NCBI RefSeq assembly: GCF_019175285.1
Contig: NC_056523.1
Location: forward strand, 207,230,520-207,294,519
From: Sceloporus undulatus
Lineage: Eukaryota; Chordata; Lepidosauria; Squamata; Phrynosomatidae
DNA length: 64,000 bases
Direction of reading: 5' to 3'
Below are positions 21,075 through 33,477 of the stretch, piece by piece (position 1 is the first letter of the stretch; every line of letters starts with the position of its first letter). Position numbers and translations under genes: made by a program. The notes beneath the pieces were generated by a model. It was not told the origin of the DNA and ran no database searches. It saw only the letters and a list, made by a program, of their open reading frames with translations.

Positions 21075-22522
21075 AGCTTAATTTTAACAGTATTTTCAGT
21101 ACAGAATCTCACTGCTTCTTCACAATTCTGAGTTTTTTTTCCTATTTCGTTTCAAAGAACCCAATCCTCTGGAGTTTAAATACCTTAACTTGATTGTACA
21201 GGCAGTTTTTACTAATAGCTGAACAAACCCACTGGAAACACAAATGGGCCTTTGCTGGCCAGGGACAGAGGTTCTTCAATGTCAATAGCTCCTCACCTCT
21301 TCCATTTTCCTGGCTACTGTGTGTCATCTCCCTCTTTCTACATACTGATTTTTCCTCTTTCCCATTGAGTATTTAGTAGACTATGAAAAATTCCTTGCAC
21401 ACAACCCAGCCAAACTTAAGCAGTTTCAAAACTCAAGTGATTTCAACAAGGGACACGTAAAACATCTTCTTGTAGAAACGGATAAAGCAGTGTTTAACTC
21501 TGGCTGGACTGCACCCAATTTTTTTTACTAAAATATAATGAGAAGAGAGTTTAATCTTTTTTTTTTTACATTTTATTTTACATTTTAAGTATCTTTAATG
21601 TAAAATATTTTTTTCCCTAACTGGATAGTAGGATTATAGGATTCACCATGTCTGGCTCTGACCTGGCTTGTGATCCAGCAGTGAAGCCAATGCATATTAG
21701 CAGGACTCTCCTATTGCCAGCATACACAAGGAATTATTATGTTCAGTTCTCTACTGCTAGCAACAGAAGCTCTGTATAACATGTTAAACTGTGGCTTCAT
21801 CAAAACTCACCACAGGCAATGTCATCTAAGCAGTAAGCTATTTGTATCCAAACATTTCTACTTTATTTTTCCACACAGAATATGGAAAAGAGTCCTCTGC
21901 AAGGCTGTTGTGTTCATTGTACTGCTGAATATATACACAGACAATTGCTGGGAGGATTCAGCTTATTTAAAGTTGCAAGTTCCTTGTCTAATTAAAATAT
22001 CAGAACACAACATCCCACTCATAATATGAAACACAGAATAATATGAGATAAAAGAAAATGAGATAATGGGTCACTATTTTTTTAACTCCCTGTAAAAAAA
22101 TAGCCACAAGTCCTATTTGCTTTAAAGATGCATGGACCACTTCCCTCAATTGTCCCAAATGTGATTCTAGTCTAGAAATTATGAGTTTCCATCACTACAT
22201 ATACTACCACGTTCCCTGAACAGAGGAAGGATAAATTGGCAGCCTCTAATACTATGCCAGACTAGAAAGCACAAGAATAAATATCACATTTCTTTTCTAA
22301 ATGCCAGATTACAAAAATGTTCAATACTTTCTGAAATGTTAATTCATGCGAATACAATGTCAGGTCAGCTTCGTTATTACAAATACTGCATCAGTTTAGT
22401 GCCTTTTTATATCCCTTTTAATACAAAAAGAAATGTTTATACCCCTAGAGCTGGCAAACAGCTTTGGAGAAAATAATCTGTACAGCCACATCTCTTCATC
22501 ATCCTAATATTCCAACTTCATT

Positions 22523-22525
<3 letters not shown>

Positions 22526-22566
<41 letters not shown>
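22526..22566. repeat. AC dinucleotide run
   Basis: About twenty uninterrupted AC units within the probable AKAP2 3' UTR, so the minus-strand transcript would contain GU repeats. Confidence 0.95.
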
Positions 22567-22567
<1 letters not shown>

Positions 22568-23973
22568 CATATTCCTTTGTCACTGATTCTCAGCCTACAC
22601 TTTAACTACATCTCCTATATAATCTTTTAGCTCTGAAAACACTGTTGGAACAGCAAAAATAATCCTTTGGCCCTTCTTTAATCTTTCATTCGCACTCTAT
22701 TACCTTCCTCAACTTTTCATTTCCCAGTAACACAAAACAACCCCCACCCAGCTCTATTAACACAAAGACCTTTATATGTAGCATAAATATAGTTAAAGAT
22801 ATAACTATTTGTCTTTCATATCCCTCTTTCTATCAGTCTGATTGAGGGTCAATTATTGCCTCGGTAGAGAACACTCAAAATTCTTGGATTCTGCCCGTAA
22901 CCTATCTAACTCAGCTTGATTGTTCTTTACATACTTTATTATGTATTCCCTGCTGCACCATCATAAAAACTGTCGTCCATTAAACACAGATGATAATGGA
23001 AATACACACTGAGAAAGAAGAGGTCAACTGATAAACCACAAGTATACAGACCACTAAAAGTAAGATATCCCAATTTGGCATTTCCTTCTACCTCTTCTAA
23101 CCTACCTACTGATTTGTGCAGCAGTACTGAAAAGAAACTTGTAATAAGCATACTGATTATGAAAATAAGAGATGGCAATCTTTTTTTTTGCCTATGATAA
23201 GTTAAGAAAAAAAGGTGAACAGTCTGCCAACTGTCTGTCTTACTACCACCTTTCAAAATAACAGGAAAAAATATATTTTATGGCTAAATATATGGATTAT
23301 ACATTCACATTTGCAAATTAACAGCCTCTTTTTCTTTTGTTTGCTTTTTCAATCAGTCAAATTGACTTCAAAAAGTTCCCCCTAATTCTTAAGAACAGCA
23401 AATATATACATATCTATCTTGATATGTTATGGCTATCTAGGATATAACACAATAATAGCCCTCGTCTTAAAACACTGCAGATGCAATGAAGAGCTGTCGT
23501 TCAGATTCAAATAATGTTTGAACAGCTGTTTAGTTCCACATGAGGTGCCATCTTGTGATGTAATGTTCCACAGGCCAAACTATTTTTATTCCAAATACAA
23601 AGAAGAAGGCAGGTGTCCATTCTTCTCGGTTTGAAATATGCTGTCCTTTTGGATTACGACTGTTGCAGGTTTTTTATCTCTAGTGATGACATCAGCTTTA
23701 AGCAGATACTCTTCTTCATGTTTATTTTGAGGGGGTTAAGCAGATGGTTTTTTTTAGCATAGATGTTCTGTATGTTTGTGCGTGTATACATATAGATATA
23801 TACAATATATATGGATTGTTCCTGTCTGAACATGAAATTGCAGAGACTGGTAGAGTTATAATAAATATCAGATTAAAATGATGCAGCTTTTTAAAAAAAT
23901 TAAAATGTTGTTTTCTTATTTGGTTTCTTAGTCTCTGCAGAAAAAATGAAACTCTCTCATTTTGCCAAGAGAT

Positions 23974-24096
<123 letters not shown>

Positions 24097-24766
24097 TTAA
24101 TTTGGTTGTCCTTTTCCAGTACAGGCAAATGGAAAAGATAGTCTTTGAAGAATTCCGTGCAACTCAAAAGCTTTTACACCGTCAGAAGTTGGATGACTAA
24201 AAAGCATATCTATTTTCACCTTATTCTGCAATTCTTACTTATTGGGACAAACCATGTCAGCACAGCTACAGCCTAAAACCAAATATGATACTGAAACAGA
24301 GATTGTGTTTACATTTTCAGCTCTGATGCATCAATTTAAGCATGTCAATGAAAAAAAGCCAACACATGCAAGGAAGAACACAGACGTGATCTGGATGAAA
24401 CACAACCTCAGTATGAAACACAAGCAGTGTCAGGACCAAGGGAAACCCAGCTTGCTGCTGTGCCTTTTACCCAAAGCCCAAAATTAAAAACCACAGAACA
24501 GGTTTTTTTCTCTTAGGAACCAGTTCACCCTAATGTTTATGTGACTTTGCAAAGCCTTGATGAGTAAGGATCACATTCAGTGTTTTAGGTAGTTGTAGTT
24601 TTGTTGGATTACAGAACATTGGGAACATGCAAGCAAACATAAAGCCATTACAGAGATGACCCACACTCTTAGTGGGTAGCCCTGCCCTTCTGCTGTAAGA
24701 TGCAAACTGAATTGCAACTGGTATTCTACATTACTGGAATGTACTGCAACATTTTCTGCACTTATA

Positions 24767-25092
24767 CAGGGCCAGGCAACTGCCAGAGGTCGAATGGCTG
24801 CATCCAGCCCTCAGGATTTTGCAGCATAACACAAGCTCATATCCCTTGTCTCCAAACCCCAAACAACCTATCAGACACATTAAAGGACATGAGTAGCCCT
24901 TTCTCCCTAGTTTACCTCCCTAATTTATGTTAGGCATGTTGGTTCCTCTAAATAAAAAAACCCACACACAAATAAACCAAAAGTAGAAGGCAAGTGGCCA
25001 TTCTCAAGCAATTTTTTTTGGAGTGGAGGGGCTGTGGAGCAAGGTTGAGGCCCTGGGGGGCTGCATGCAGGCTATGAGTCAGACTTTTGACC
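24767..25092. mobile_element. Degraded hAT-type non-autonomous element
   Basis: The left end 'cagggccaggcaactgccag' and a GC-rich 'ggctgcatccagccctcagg' resemble the hAT element at 56161. The right side has 'gggctgcatgcaggc'. The ends are worn and no duplication is visible. It abuts the MITE at 25105. Confidence 0.4.
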
Positions 25093-25104
25093 ACACACAA
25101 TATA

Positions 25105-25409
25105 CAGCCCACCCATCCCAATCATGGGCTTGCCACCTGCGGATTTAAGTATCTGAATGCAAAAAACTGTGAGAACTCAAGTCCTGTACTTTTTAATGGC
25201 CATGGCCTCATGCATGTGCAGCCATTAGAGGTAATGTGGCTTGCTATCTGCGAATGTTTAAATCCTAGATGGCAAGCCCCATTACCCCTAATGGGTGCGT
25301 GTGCATGAGGCCATGGCCATTGAAAACCATGGGACTTTAGTTCCTGCGGTTTTTTTGCATCCACATGTGTGTCCAGAAGAGCCCCCCCCCAGATATTAAG
25401 GGACAACTG
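25105..25409. mobile_element. Tc1/mariner-type MITE (TA target)
   Basis: The left end TA|CAGCCCACCCATC and the right end GGGACAACTG|TA give CAG-starting termini with TA duplications (25103-25104 and 25410-25411). The interior has two inverted 'ggccatggcctcatgcatg' blocks with 'cccctaatgggtg' between them. Confidence 0.7.
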
Positions 25410-25431
25410 TATATTACAGTCTCAGTTCTAC

Positions 25432-25770
25432 CGGGGTATTATGTTCAATGGTTAAGGCACTGACTAGCAATTGCAAGGTCGGCAGGTTGTCAGTTCAAGA
25501 ACAAAGTGGAATGTGACAGAGTGAACTCCCACCACTAGTCCCAGTTCTGACAACCTAGCAATTTGACAGCATGTAAAACTGCAAGTAGATAAATAGGTAC
25601 CACTTCATTGGGAAGGTAACAGCGTTCTGTGCAGTCATGCTGGCCACATGACCATGGAGTAGTCTTTGACAATGCTGGCTCTTCAGCTTAGTAACAGAGA
25701 TGAGCACAACCCCCCTACAGTCAGACACGACTTAACAATCATGTCAACAGAGAAACCTTTACCTTTATTA
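25432..25770 (+). mobile_element. tRNA-derived SINE with L2-like tail
   Basis: The head 'atggttaaggcactgactag' and B-box-like 'ggttgtcagttcaag' are followed by 'taggtaccacttcattggga' and 'catgctggccacatgacc'. The 3' end is 'gagaaacctttaccttta', the tail shared with L2 LINEs. It is full length and moderately diverged. Confidence 0.82.
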
Positions 25771-26234
25771 TGTTGGTGTAAACCCTGCTGGACACTTCTG
25801 TTGTTCATGCAAGGTGTCCAAGATCACCTCCTGTCGAAGCAGCAGAAAGGACAAATGGTGGCAGGTGAAGGACAGGAGAGGCAGCCCCCCAGTATGTGCT
25901 TCCCAAGAAAAGACTATCTCTATACCAGAGTTTCTTATCACTCCACTGCCAGGCTTCAAGGTGGTGCTCAGGGCAAGGGAACTATGATAGGGTAGTTTGA
26001 TTTGGAAAATCATCAGTTAAAAACTGCACATCCAATTTACCCTTTCCATAGTGCCGTTTCTAAATGCCTCCCACATAAATGCCTGCAAATGGCCTGTAAG
26101 TCCCGCAGTAAAGCTGCTCTAGAGGACTGGGAACCCTCTGGAAATGGGTTTGGGCAACTTCAAGGCCTGCAGTGGGGAGAAGGGAAGAATCATGCTGTGC
26201 TATAGTGCTAGCCTTACCTTTGATTTAGGCCTAC

Positions 26235-27337
26235 AGATCAAAACATGAGCATGTGCTTTGTTGACTACAGCAAAGCCTTTGACTGCATGGATCACAAAAT
26301 GCTATGGAATGCACTCAAAGAAATGGGAATGCAACTACATTTGATTGTCCTGATGCGTAACCTGTACTCAGGACAAGAGGCTGCTGTCAGAAATGAATAT
26401 GGAAAGACAGAATGGTTCCCAATCGGGAAAGGGGCCAGGCACACTATCACTTTTTATTCAACCTGTATGCAGACAACATTGTATGCATAGCAAACTTAGA
26501 CTTTGTGGCAGGAGGAGTGAAAATCAGAGGAAGGAACATTAACTACTTAAGATATGCAGATGACAGATTACTGTCAGAAACCAACAAAGACCTGGAGCAA
26601 TTACTGAAGAAGGTTAAGGAGGAAAGTGCCAAGGTAGGCTTAATGCTGAATGTTAAGAAAACAAAAATAATGGCCACAGTAGATCTACAAGAATTCGTCC
26701 CAGATAATGAGAAAATTGAAATAGTTGAAAAGTTCTAATACCTTGGATCAAATATTGATCAGAATGGAGACTGCAGTCAAGAAATCAGAAGACTAAGGCT
26801 GGGAAGGGCAGCTATGAGAGTACTGGACAAGATCCCAAATTGTAAAGGTACAACTCACAACACCAAAGTGAGGATTGTCCAAGCTATATTCTCAATCACC
26901 ATGTACAGATGAGAGAGCTGGAGAGTGAAGAAAGGAGATAGAAAGAAAATAAACTCATTTGAGATGTGATGCTGGAGAAGAGTGCTGAGGATACTGTGAA
27001 TGGCCAAGAAGACAAACAAATGGGTTCCAGAACAGATCAAGCCTGAATTCTCCCTGGAAGCCAGGATGACTAAACTGAGGCTGTTGTTCTTTAACCACAC
27101 CATGAGAAGGCATGAATCATTAAAAGAGACAATGATGTCTCTTTTATGAAAGGTAGGGGGCACTAAAAAAAGAGAAATACCACATGACAGATAGTTAGAC
27201 TCAATCAGGGAGGTCACAAGCCTGACTGAGCCTGCAGGACCTGAGCGGAGTAGTTGTGGACAGGGGGTCGTGGAGATGTCTCATCCACAGGGTCGCCATG
27301 AGTCAAAGTTGACTTGAGGGCAGATAACAACAACAAT
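26235..27337 (+). mobile_element. BovB/RTE LINE, 3' part of the reverse transcriptase
   Basis: It encodes CFVDYSKAFD, LWNALKEMG, LMRNLYSGQEAAVRNEYGKT and EWFPIGKGAR. In a shifted frame it gives NYLRYADDRLLSE with the YADD catalytic motif, then EESAKVGLMLNVKKTKIMAT. After that the ORF is broken, with 'tcatttgagatgtgatgctg' (SFEM-CW) still visible. The 3' tail is 'gagtcaaagttgacttgagg' and a (CAA) run. Frameshifts and stops make it inactive. BovB is known for horizontal spread between squamates and ruminants. Confidence 0.85.
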
Positions 27338-27399
27338 CAAAAACACTTTATTACTTTAAGGAGGAATTACTGTTCCTGAAAGGTTTGGTCAGAAATACA

Positions 27400-27915
27400 T
27401 TTCAAACCGGTTTCAGGGTGGGATATGGAGTTGAGACTGCCATGGTCGCCTTGGTTGATGACCTCTGTCTGGGCATTGACAGGGGAAATGCGACCCTGCT
27501 GGTGCTCTTGGACATCTCAGCGGCCTTCGATCCTATAGACCATGGTATCATTTTGAACATCTGAGGGAGTTAGGTATTGAGGGCACTGCGTTCCAGTGGC
27601 TCCATTCTTACCTCTCGGGCAGATTCCAGATGGTGATGCTGGGAAACAGCTTTTCTCGTTAAAGAGAGCTGACATCTGGCATCCCTCAGGGTGCCATTCT
27701 GTCTCCCATGCTGTTTACACGAAGTCGCTGGGAGAGATCATCCGGAGACATGGGGTGCGGTGTTATCAGTATGCTGATGACACCCAAATTTACTTCTCTA
27801 TGTCTTCGACTGCTGCAGTGACCAAGGCCTCTCTCCTCTAAATGCCTGTTTTGAGTCGGTAATGGGCTGGATGAGGGAAATCAAACTCAAGCTGAATCCA
27901 GAGAAAATGGAGGCT
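27400..27915 (+). mobile_element. L2-type LINE reverse-transcriptase fragment
   Basis: It encodes LLVLLDISAAFD, FQWLHSYLSGR and SGIPQGAILSPMLF. It then gives VRCYQYADDTQIYFSM with the YADD motif and 'aaactcaagctgaatccaga' (LKLNPEK). It has frameshifts and stops and is truncated at both ends. Its 3' side runs straight into MITE sequence. Confidence 0.8.
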
Positions 27916-28030
27916 AAGGACTGGAGTGCAGCTTTGGTGCAGCTTCTGGCCTTTTAGGACACGTGTGTCATTTAAACTGCATACATCCAAGTAGCTTTAT
28001 TTTGGCCTGTCTGTACGGGCCTTTAGTCAT
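27915..28030. mobile_element. Right half of palindromic MITE (GGCCTGT..CGGGCC family)
   Basis: It matches the right arm of the element at 35540-35773: 'aaggactggagtgcagcttt', 'agctttattttggcctgtct' and 'acgggcctttagtcat'. It starts at the palindrome centre, so the left arm is missing. Confidence 0.7.
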
Positions 28031-28319
28031 ATATGATAAGTTTTCCTTTTGAAACAATTTAAAGAGCTGAACAAGCCACTAATATTACCATACAAACACC
28101 TGTTTGGATCATCTAACCAGCCTCATCTTTCTTTTTGGCAATTTCATTTTCATCCTGTCAGTTGTCCCTTGCTCTCTTATATTATGGGCACTTTCTTTAC
28201 CTAGAAGCAAAATGGGGAACGTGTGGGGAGGAAGTGGCAATCCGTTGCCTCCCAAGATATAAAATGAACATAGATATTGCAACATAAGTAAGTTCTGGCT
28301 CTGCTGTGTGCCAGCTTTG

Positions 28320-28990
28320 TTGTCTCCCTCCCATTATTTTTATTAATTTAAAATCACATAAAATATTACAAACATACATATAACCAAACATACATCTATA
28401 CAAACTTCCCATCATTCATCTGATTTCATAGGTCTCTGTTTTCTGTCTATTTTTGACTCCTGATTCAATATACACTTTTTTATTTTTGTGTTTCTTCAGT
28501 ATACTACTTATATAACATAGTGATATGAATCTCACATGCTATCCTTTGTTTACATCACATCCTTTATACGATTATTTCTTCTAGCTGTTTTTGCAAAATT
28601 CTACAACTGGAGACAAATTCTTTTCTACTTTGTCTATTATTTTGTGATTTTACCAACATGTCTAATTTGATCATGTCCACTAATTTAAACAGTCATTCTT
28701 CTATTATTGGAATGTGTTATTTTCCAATTTTGAGCCAATGGTATTCTGGCTATAGTTAACATGCATAAAGGTATTTTCTAATGCTTCTTTTCAGCATGTT
28801 TTGTTATCTTGTTAGGCATATTTAGAAGATAAATCTCAGGTTTCATTTGAAATGTAATTTTTAATATCTTATTTATTGTTCTATGCATTTCCCCCCAAAC
28901 CTTTCTCACTTTAGGGCAGTTCCACCACGTGTGGAGCCAGCATTTACTTTGTTCTGTTTAATAAATCTTTGACATTTTTAAGGATGTTAA
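28320..28990. mobile_element. Probable LINE 3' UTR remnant, family uncertain
   Basis: An AT-rich stretch of about 650 bp with 'tttaccaacatgtctaattt', 'tctattattggaatgtgtta' and 'gcagttccaccacgtgtgga'. It is low in CpG and resembles LINE untranslated sequence. No coding motif is present, so the assignment is weak. Confidence 0.3.
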
Positions 28991-29361
28991 ATACCAACCT
29001 TGAGACATCCCCCCCCTCCACCACCACCAAATATATCTAATTTTCAAGATCAATTTCTTCTCCTATGTCTAGAGCTCATTTCAACATTGTGCCTTGGATT
29101 TGGTCTTGTTCCATCTCTCCTGTTAGCAATAATCTATAAAGTTTCACCTTTTTTGTTCTTTTTACTAGTGAGAATTTTATCCAACTATTTTCTCTCATTC
29201 TCAAATCCTTCCAAATTTAAATCCATTTTGTACATTTCTTTTCATTGTGTATAAGGCAGCCAATGTATTTTGGGGTTCAGCTTTCCCAGTTCTTTTAGAG
29301 ATCACATTTTATAGTAGTTTATAAATCTTTTACTAAGATAAGGTACTAAGATACCTTCTTA

Positions 29362-29450
29362 CCTTATCTGTTTATTGATTTCCATAATAAACCACCTTGA
29401 ATCCCATTTTGGGAGAAAGGCAGGATATAAATCCCATAAATAAAATAGGC
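29362..29450 (+). mobile_element. L2/CR1-like LINE 3' end
   Basis: It reads 'aaaccaccttgaatcccatt', then 'gggagaaaggcaggatataa' and an ATAAATAAAA tail. The same kind of tail is found on the minus strand at about 2263-2340. Confidence 0.6.
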
Positions 29451-29944
29451 TATCATGGTAGCTGCTGGACTAGCTTCTTGGTCGCTGTTCAACCTGCTGC
29501 TCAGTCACTGCTTCCTTTGCACCCAGTCATCCTGGGAGCAGCAAATGAGCAGCTGGCCTTCCTTTTGCAGGCAAGACAGAGGAGCAGGTCTGGGCCTCTG
29601 TCGCTGCCACATTCATACATAAAAGGCTGAGGTAGAAGAGGAGGCGGCGGTGAGCTGGGCATAGCTGAAATAGATGCTGCTGACCAAGTGGCTGTTGCAC
29701 AAGCAGTAGACCTAATAACGCCAAACTATTTTAAAAGCCTTTTTACACAGGACATATTTCTCTAAGGTTGTACAGAGATAGGCAAATTCATTTACAGAAA
29801 CAAATGTGTCAGGGGATGGACAAATCAAATTATTTCAGTTTCATATTAGTTTTAATTGTGTTCTATTAATCTGTCCTGAAAAATACATAAAATTGTATTT
29901 AAATCTATATATAAATACAGCTATGTATTGAAATATTTATTTTA

Positions 29945-30198
29945 CAGTGCGCCCGCGCCATACGCGGGCGTGCCATACGCGGCCTTGAGCATACACGCTC
30001 AAGCCGCGGGGTGCGCGCATGGCAGAAGGGGCGGCGTGTCCCATTCAACTGAATGGGTGCGCGTGCCCGTTGCGCCCTGCGCCGCTTGCGCTGCCGCGCC
30101 CGAGCCCCATTGTTTCCAATGGGGCTCGAGCATAGGCGGAATTCACCTTACGCGGCAGGATCCGGAACGGATCCCCCGCGTAAGGCGAGGACGCACTG
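29945..30198. mobile_element. CpG-rich Tc1/mariner-type MITE
   Basis: The termini are CAGTGCGCCCGCG and, inverted, CAGTGCGTCCTCGCC. They are flanked by TA on both sides (29943-29944 and 30199-30200). The 254-bp element is very GC- and CpG-rich in an AT-rich intron. Inside are inverted 'ccccattgtttccaatgggg' blocks. A diverged sister is at 46274-46503. Confidence 0.82.
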
Positions 30199-31989
30199 TA
30201 ATAGGTACATTAAATTCACTGAGGTGAATAATGAATGAGTACCTGGTTTGGTGGATAACTAAATTGCAACATTAGGATAGGTTAATTCATTTCAGATACA
30301 CAATGGTTAAATTCATCAAGCATTTTAGTATACACACACACACACAAGTAACATGATAAAACAGAACAGTAGAAAAACTGTGCCTATCATTCTAGAAGAA
30401 ATAAACACAGAAACCCTATTCTGTGGAACTTACATTCACAGGGGGGTAGCTACTAGGGATCTGCCCCTGCCAAAATAAAAATCCTTCCCCTCCAAATTAA
30501 ATTTCTCCATACTCCACAAATTTCTAGCATTGCAGTCAAGCATTCAGAAATACAGTTTAGCCAGAAAAAGAAATGGGGAAGGTGGAGTTATCAAGGGTGA
30601 ACAGAGAAAATGTAGGAATTCTAGATATGGTTTTCAAATTATCAGCCCCCGAAAGACAAGAAATTTGGTGACTAAAGAAAAATGCCTCCTCACACATATC
30701 AAAAACACCATTGGACATTCAGAAATTTCACTGGGAAGAATGAGCCAATACATCCTCTGCAATTTCTTACAACATGCTCATATTACTCACAACTGGTGAC
30801 AATACCACAATATTCAGGTCTACTGTGCAGATGTGTTAACACTCAGACATATTTTATACTACCAAAAGACTCTGCAACAATTCTACCTTGTCACCCAAAG
30901 GAAACAATGAACTTTATGTTTAAGAATCAGCCAAAATCTAATGTGTATGGTAGCCTTAACATGACAAATGCAAGATTTGCAAAGTATTGTGCTTGTATGG
31001 AAATAAGTAAAATGAAGATGCTAATTTTCATTCCAATTAAATAGGTCATTGATTGTCATATAAATGTATTAGAAATAGAAAACAATTACAACTACAAACA
31101 ACACAATAGTTCCTCTCACTTAAAGTGTATTTATTGTTTTTCTTCAATATTTCTTTTCTGCTTTTTCCCATTAAAAGGGGCAGTGTAGCCATTTTGATCT
31201 AACTCAATAATTCAAATTATGAAATTTAAATTATCCCATTCAACATAACAATTCTAGAACACAAAGTCCTCTTTTTGAGCTACATATAATAGCTAGGTCT
31301 TTGCAATGGTAAGGGAGCACTGGCACATCTGTATCCATGGCTGCCTTGACAGCTGTGGAAGGGGGAGCTGTTATGACAAATATATTTTCAAAGTGAAGGT
31401 ACTGGACTTGTAACCTTTTGGGTGGTCTACCTGAAGATGGAAATCTAGAGCAATGTTTAAATAAACACAATTATGTCCACATTACAACTACAGTCATAGA
31501 ACTTGTGCACATGGGTTATTTTGAATTTCCCCTGGACATGCTGCATCCTGTTTACATAACGCCGGGCCAAATCCCTGAATCAGGCACAATCTGTCTTCAT
31601 GATATCTGCACCAGATTTGGCCTCTCCTCCCCTTAACTCGAATTTTAAAACCTTACTTTTTACTCTGGGTTCTTGGCTCTCTGCAGTGATGATGGGCTGC
31701 TGCTTTCCCATGTGGTCCCTGAGAGTTGCCCAGCACCACCTTGCAGATGAAAGTTGCTTTGAGATCAAAATGCCCAGCACTGATAACATGGCTGGGTGCC
31801 TCATTGTGACCTCAGCAGCAATGTTGGCTGACAAACAAGAAATCATGTGGTTAGGCAGCCGCCTTGTTGTGGAGAGAATACAGGTAATGGAGGGAATTCA
31901 GGGCGAGAATACTCTGTGAGCAGCCTGGAGTATTTTGGCCAGTGAAGACAAGCCCAGGGTCTTAATGAACATAACAAACACACTTAAGT

Positions 31990-32046
31990 CCACATTACAG
32001 GGGGCTGGACTAGATGGCCCTTGTGGTCTCTTCCATCTCTATGATT
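31990..32046 (+). mobile_element. CR1 LINE 3' end fragment
   Basis: It reads 'ggggctggactagatggccc' then 'ttgtggtctcttccatctct' and 'atgattctac', the plus-strand form of the CR1 ends at 8293 and 51407. Confidence 0.75.
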
Positions 32047-32119
32047 CTACAACTACAGTCATGGTCATAATTTGAATATTCTGATCTAAATCTAAATAAA
32101 TCCCACTCTTTTTAATATA

Positions 32120-32347
32120 CAGTTGGCCATCCATATTCATGGATTCTGCATCCAAGAATTCAACCAACCACAGTTCAAAAATATTCAGACAAAAAAAAAA
32201 AAAAAAAATCCAAAAATGAAACCTTGACTTTGCCATTTTATATAAGGGACACCATTTTACTGCACCACTAGGGCTTGAGCATCCACAGAGTTTAGTATCC
32301 ATGAGGGGTCCTGGAACCAAACTCCAGCAAATATTGAGGATCCACTG
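32120..32347. mobile_element. Tc1/mariner-type (Tigger-like) MITE, whole copy
   Basis: The ends are CAGTTGGCCATCC and, inverted, CAGTGGATCCTCA, with TA duplications at 32118-32119 and 32348-32349. The interior has 'ttcaaccaaccacagttcaa' and an 18-A run. The same family appears in pieces at 17341-17563 and 60620-60690. Confidence 0.78.
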
Positions 32348-32582
32348 TATCTAGCCTAAACAGGAATACGTCTGTATCTAACATGTACTGTAGTCTTTTT
32401 GAGGGAGAATTAGAAAGAAATGTGAAGGCCATTCTCCACCAAATCATCACTCCTATATTTATGCAAGTGTAGTGCAAAGCAGCAATGGAAAGCAAACTGC
32501 AGCAGCATGCATTCAAAATCCTCATGCAAAAATAATAATTATATAAAAAATCATTAAGCAAAGGCAAATGTTTGAAAAGTAC

Positions 32583-32621
32583 CTCAGAAGTAACCTTGTT
32601 ACACAGTAATTTACAGGTGTA
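32583..32621 (-). CDS. AKAP2: AKAP2 39-nt exon
   Basis: It encodes YTCKLLCNKVTSE, matching the human YTSKLLSCKVTSE segment as recalled. The acceptor is TTCCTGCCAG|TAC (32624-32622) and the donor GAG|GTACTT (32583/32582). Both boundaries are phase 0, agreeing with the exons on either side. It is a 13-codon exon, visible only by homology and splice signals. Because its length is a multiple of three, skipping it would keep the frame, so an isoform lacking it is possible but not shown. Confidence 0.94.
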
Positions 32622-32960
32622 CTGGCAGGAAAGGAAAATACCATCATTAGTATACAAAGAACAAAGAAAGAAAACAAGAGAAAGAGAGCAAGAACGAGAG
32701 AACCTCAAATTAAGTGAAGAAATAGTATCTCTCTCTCTGTGCTCATCAGCAGAAGCAACCTTAATTTTTTTTAAAAGAAACTGCCCAGAAAAGTTAAAAA
32801 GCATATTTAAAAAGGAAATCAATTATTTGTCAATTACTGCTACATTAACCTTTTGACCACTAATATACTAAATTATGTTCCAAATAAATTTAACTACTTT
32901 CCCAAGCGTATGACCTGGGCTCTCTGTCTGGTTCCTTTGGACAAGGGAGACAGACACAGG

Positions 32961-33185
32961 GTGTATGTATCCACACTGTAGAAATAAAGCAGTTTGACAC
33001 CACATTAACTTCCATGACTTTATCCTACAGAATTATGTGATTTGAAGTTTGGTGAAACAGTGGAGCTCTCTCTGACAGACCAGGCTGAATACCCTACCCA
33101 ACTACAAACCTCAGGATTCCACAGGATGGAGCCATGATAGTTAAAGTGGTGCCAAATTGCTTTATTTCAGCATTGTGGAAAAGCT
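32961..33185. mobile_element. Palindromic MITE, GCTGCATCC family, old copy
   Basis: The arms 'cagtttgacaccacattaac' and 'ggagccatgatagttaaagt' face each other. The left end 'gtatgtatccacactgtag' is a worn form of the family terminus. Confidence 0.65.
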
Positions 33186-33467
33186 GCAAGACAGTTTTCA
33201 CTTTAAGGTGTTTAAGAAATATCTAATCAATACCTAGTGCTTTCTCTGAGTTAAATACTAACATTACTTTATTTGCCTTTAGCTCTTGCTGGTTCCTTCT
33301 GTTACAGAAGTTATTCTGATTGAAGAGCTCATATTAGGAAGCTTGTACCAAGGAAGTCCTTGGGTTGGAATATGAGTTTACATCTTTCAGATGCTTCTGA
33401 AGAACCTCATGAAGTATTCACAGAAGTATTCCTCATGCACGTCCACTGGCATCCATGAAGAGCCTCT

Positions 33468-33477
33468 NNNNNNNNNN
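33468..33477. other. Assembly gap (10 N)
   Basis: Ten consecutive N in an AKAP2 intron. The flanks look unique and no exon appears to be interrupted. Confidence 0.99.

Larger units (their letters stand above)
20797..23973 (-). other. Probable AKAP2 3' UTR
   Basis: Downstream of the AKAP2 stop codon (TAG at 23976-23974) about 3.1 kb is free of the SINEs, LINEs and MITEs that crowd the rest of the window, as expected for a long 3' UTR. Several minus-strand AATAAA hexamers occur, including 21867-21862, a duplicated pair at 21032-21027 and 21061-21056, and 20819-20814. The last is followed by GT-rich sequence and is the favoured end. A 41-bp AC run sits at 22526-22566. The true poly(A) site cannot be decided from sequence alone. 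Confidence 0.45.

Noticed and set aside
29945-30198. CpG island or promoter in the AKAP2 intron
   Set aside because: CAGTGCG inverted ends with TA duplications and a sister copy at 46274 show it to be a transposon.
32292-32822. 176-codon minus-strand open frame
   Set aside because: Only 13 codons of it are the real AKAP2 39-nt exon; the rest is intron and the end of a MITE.
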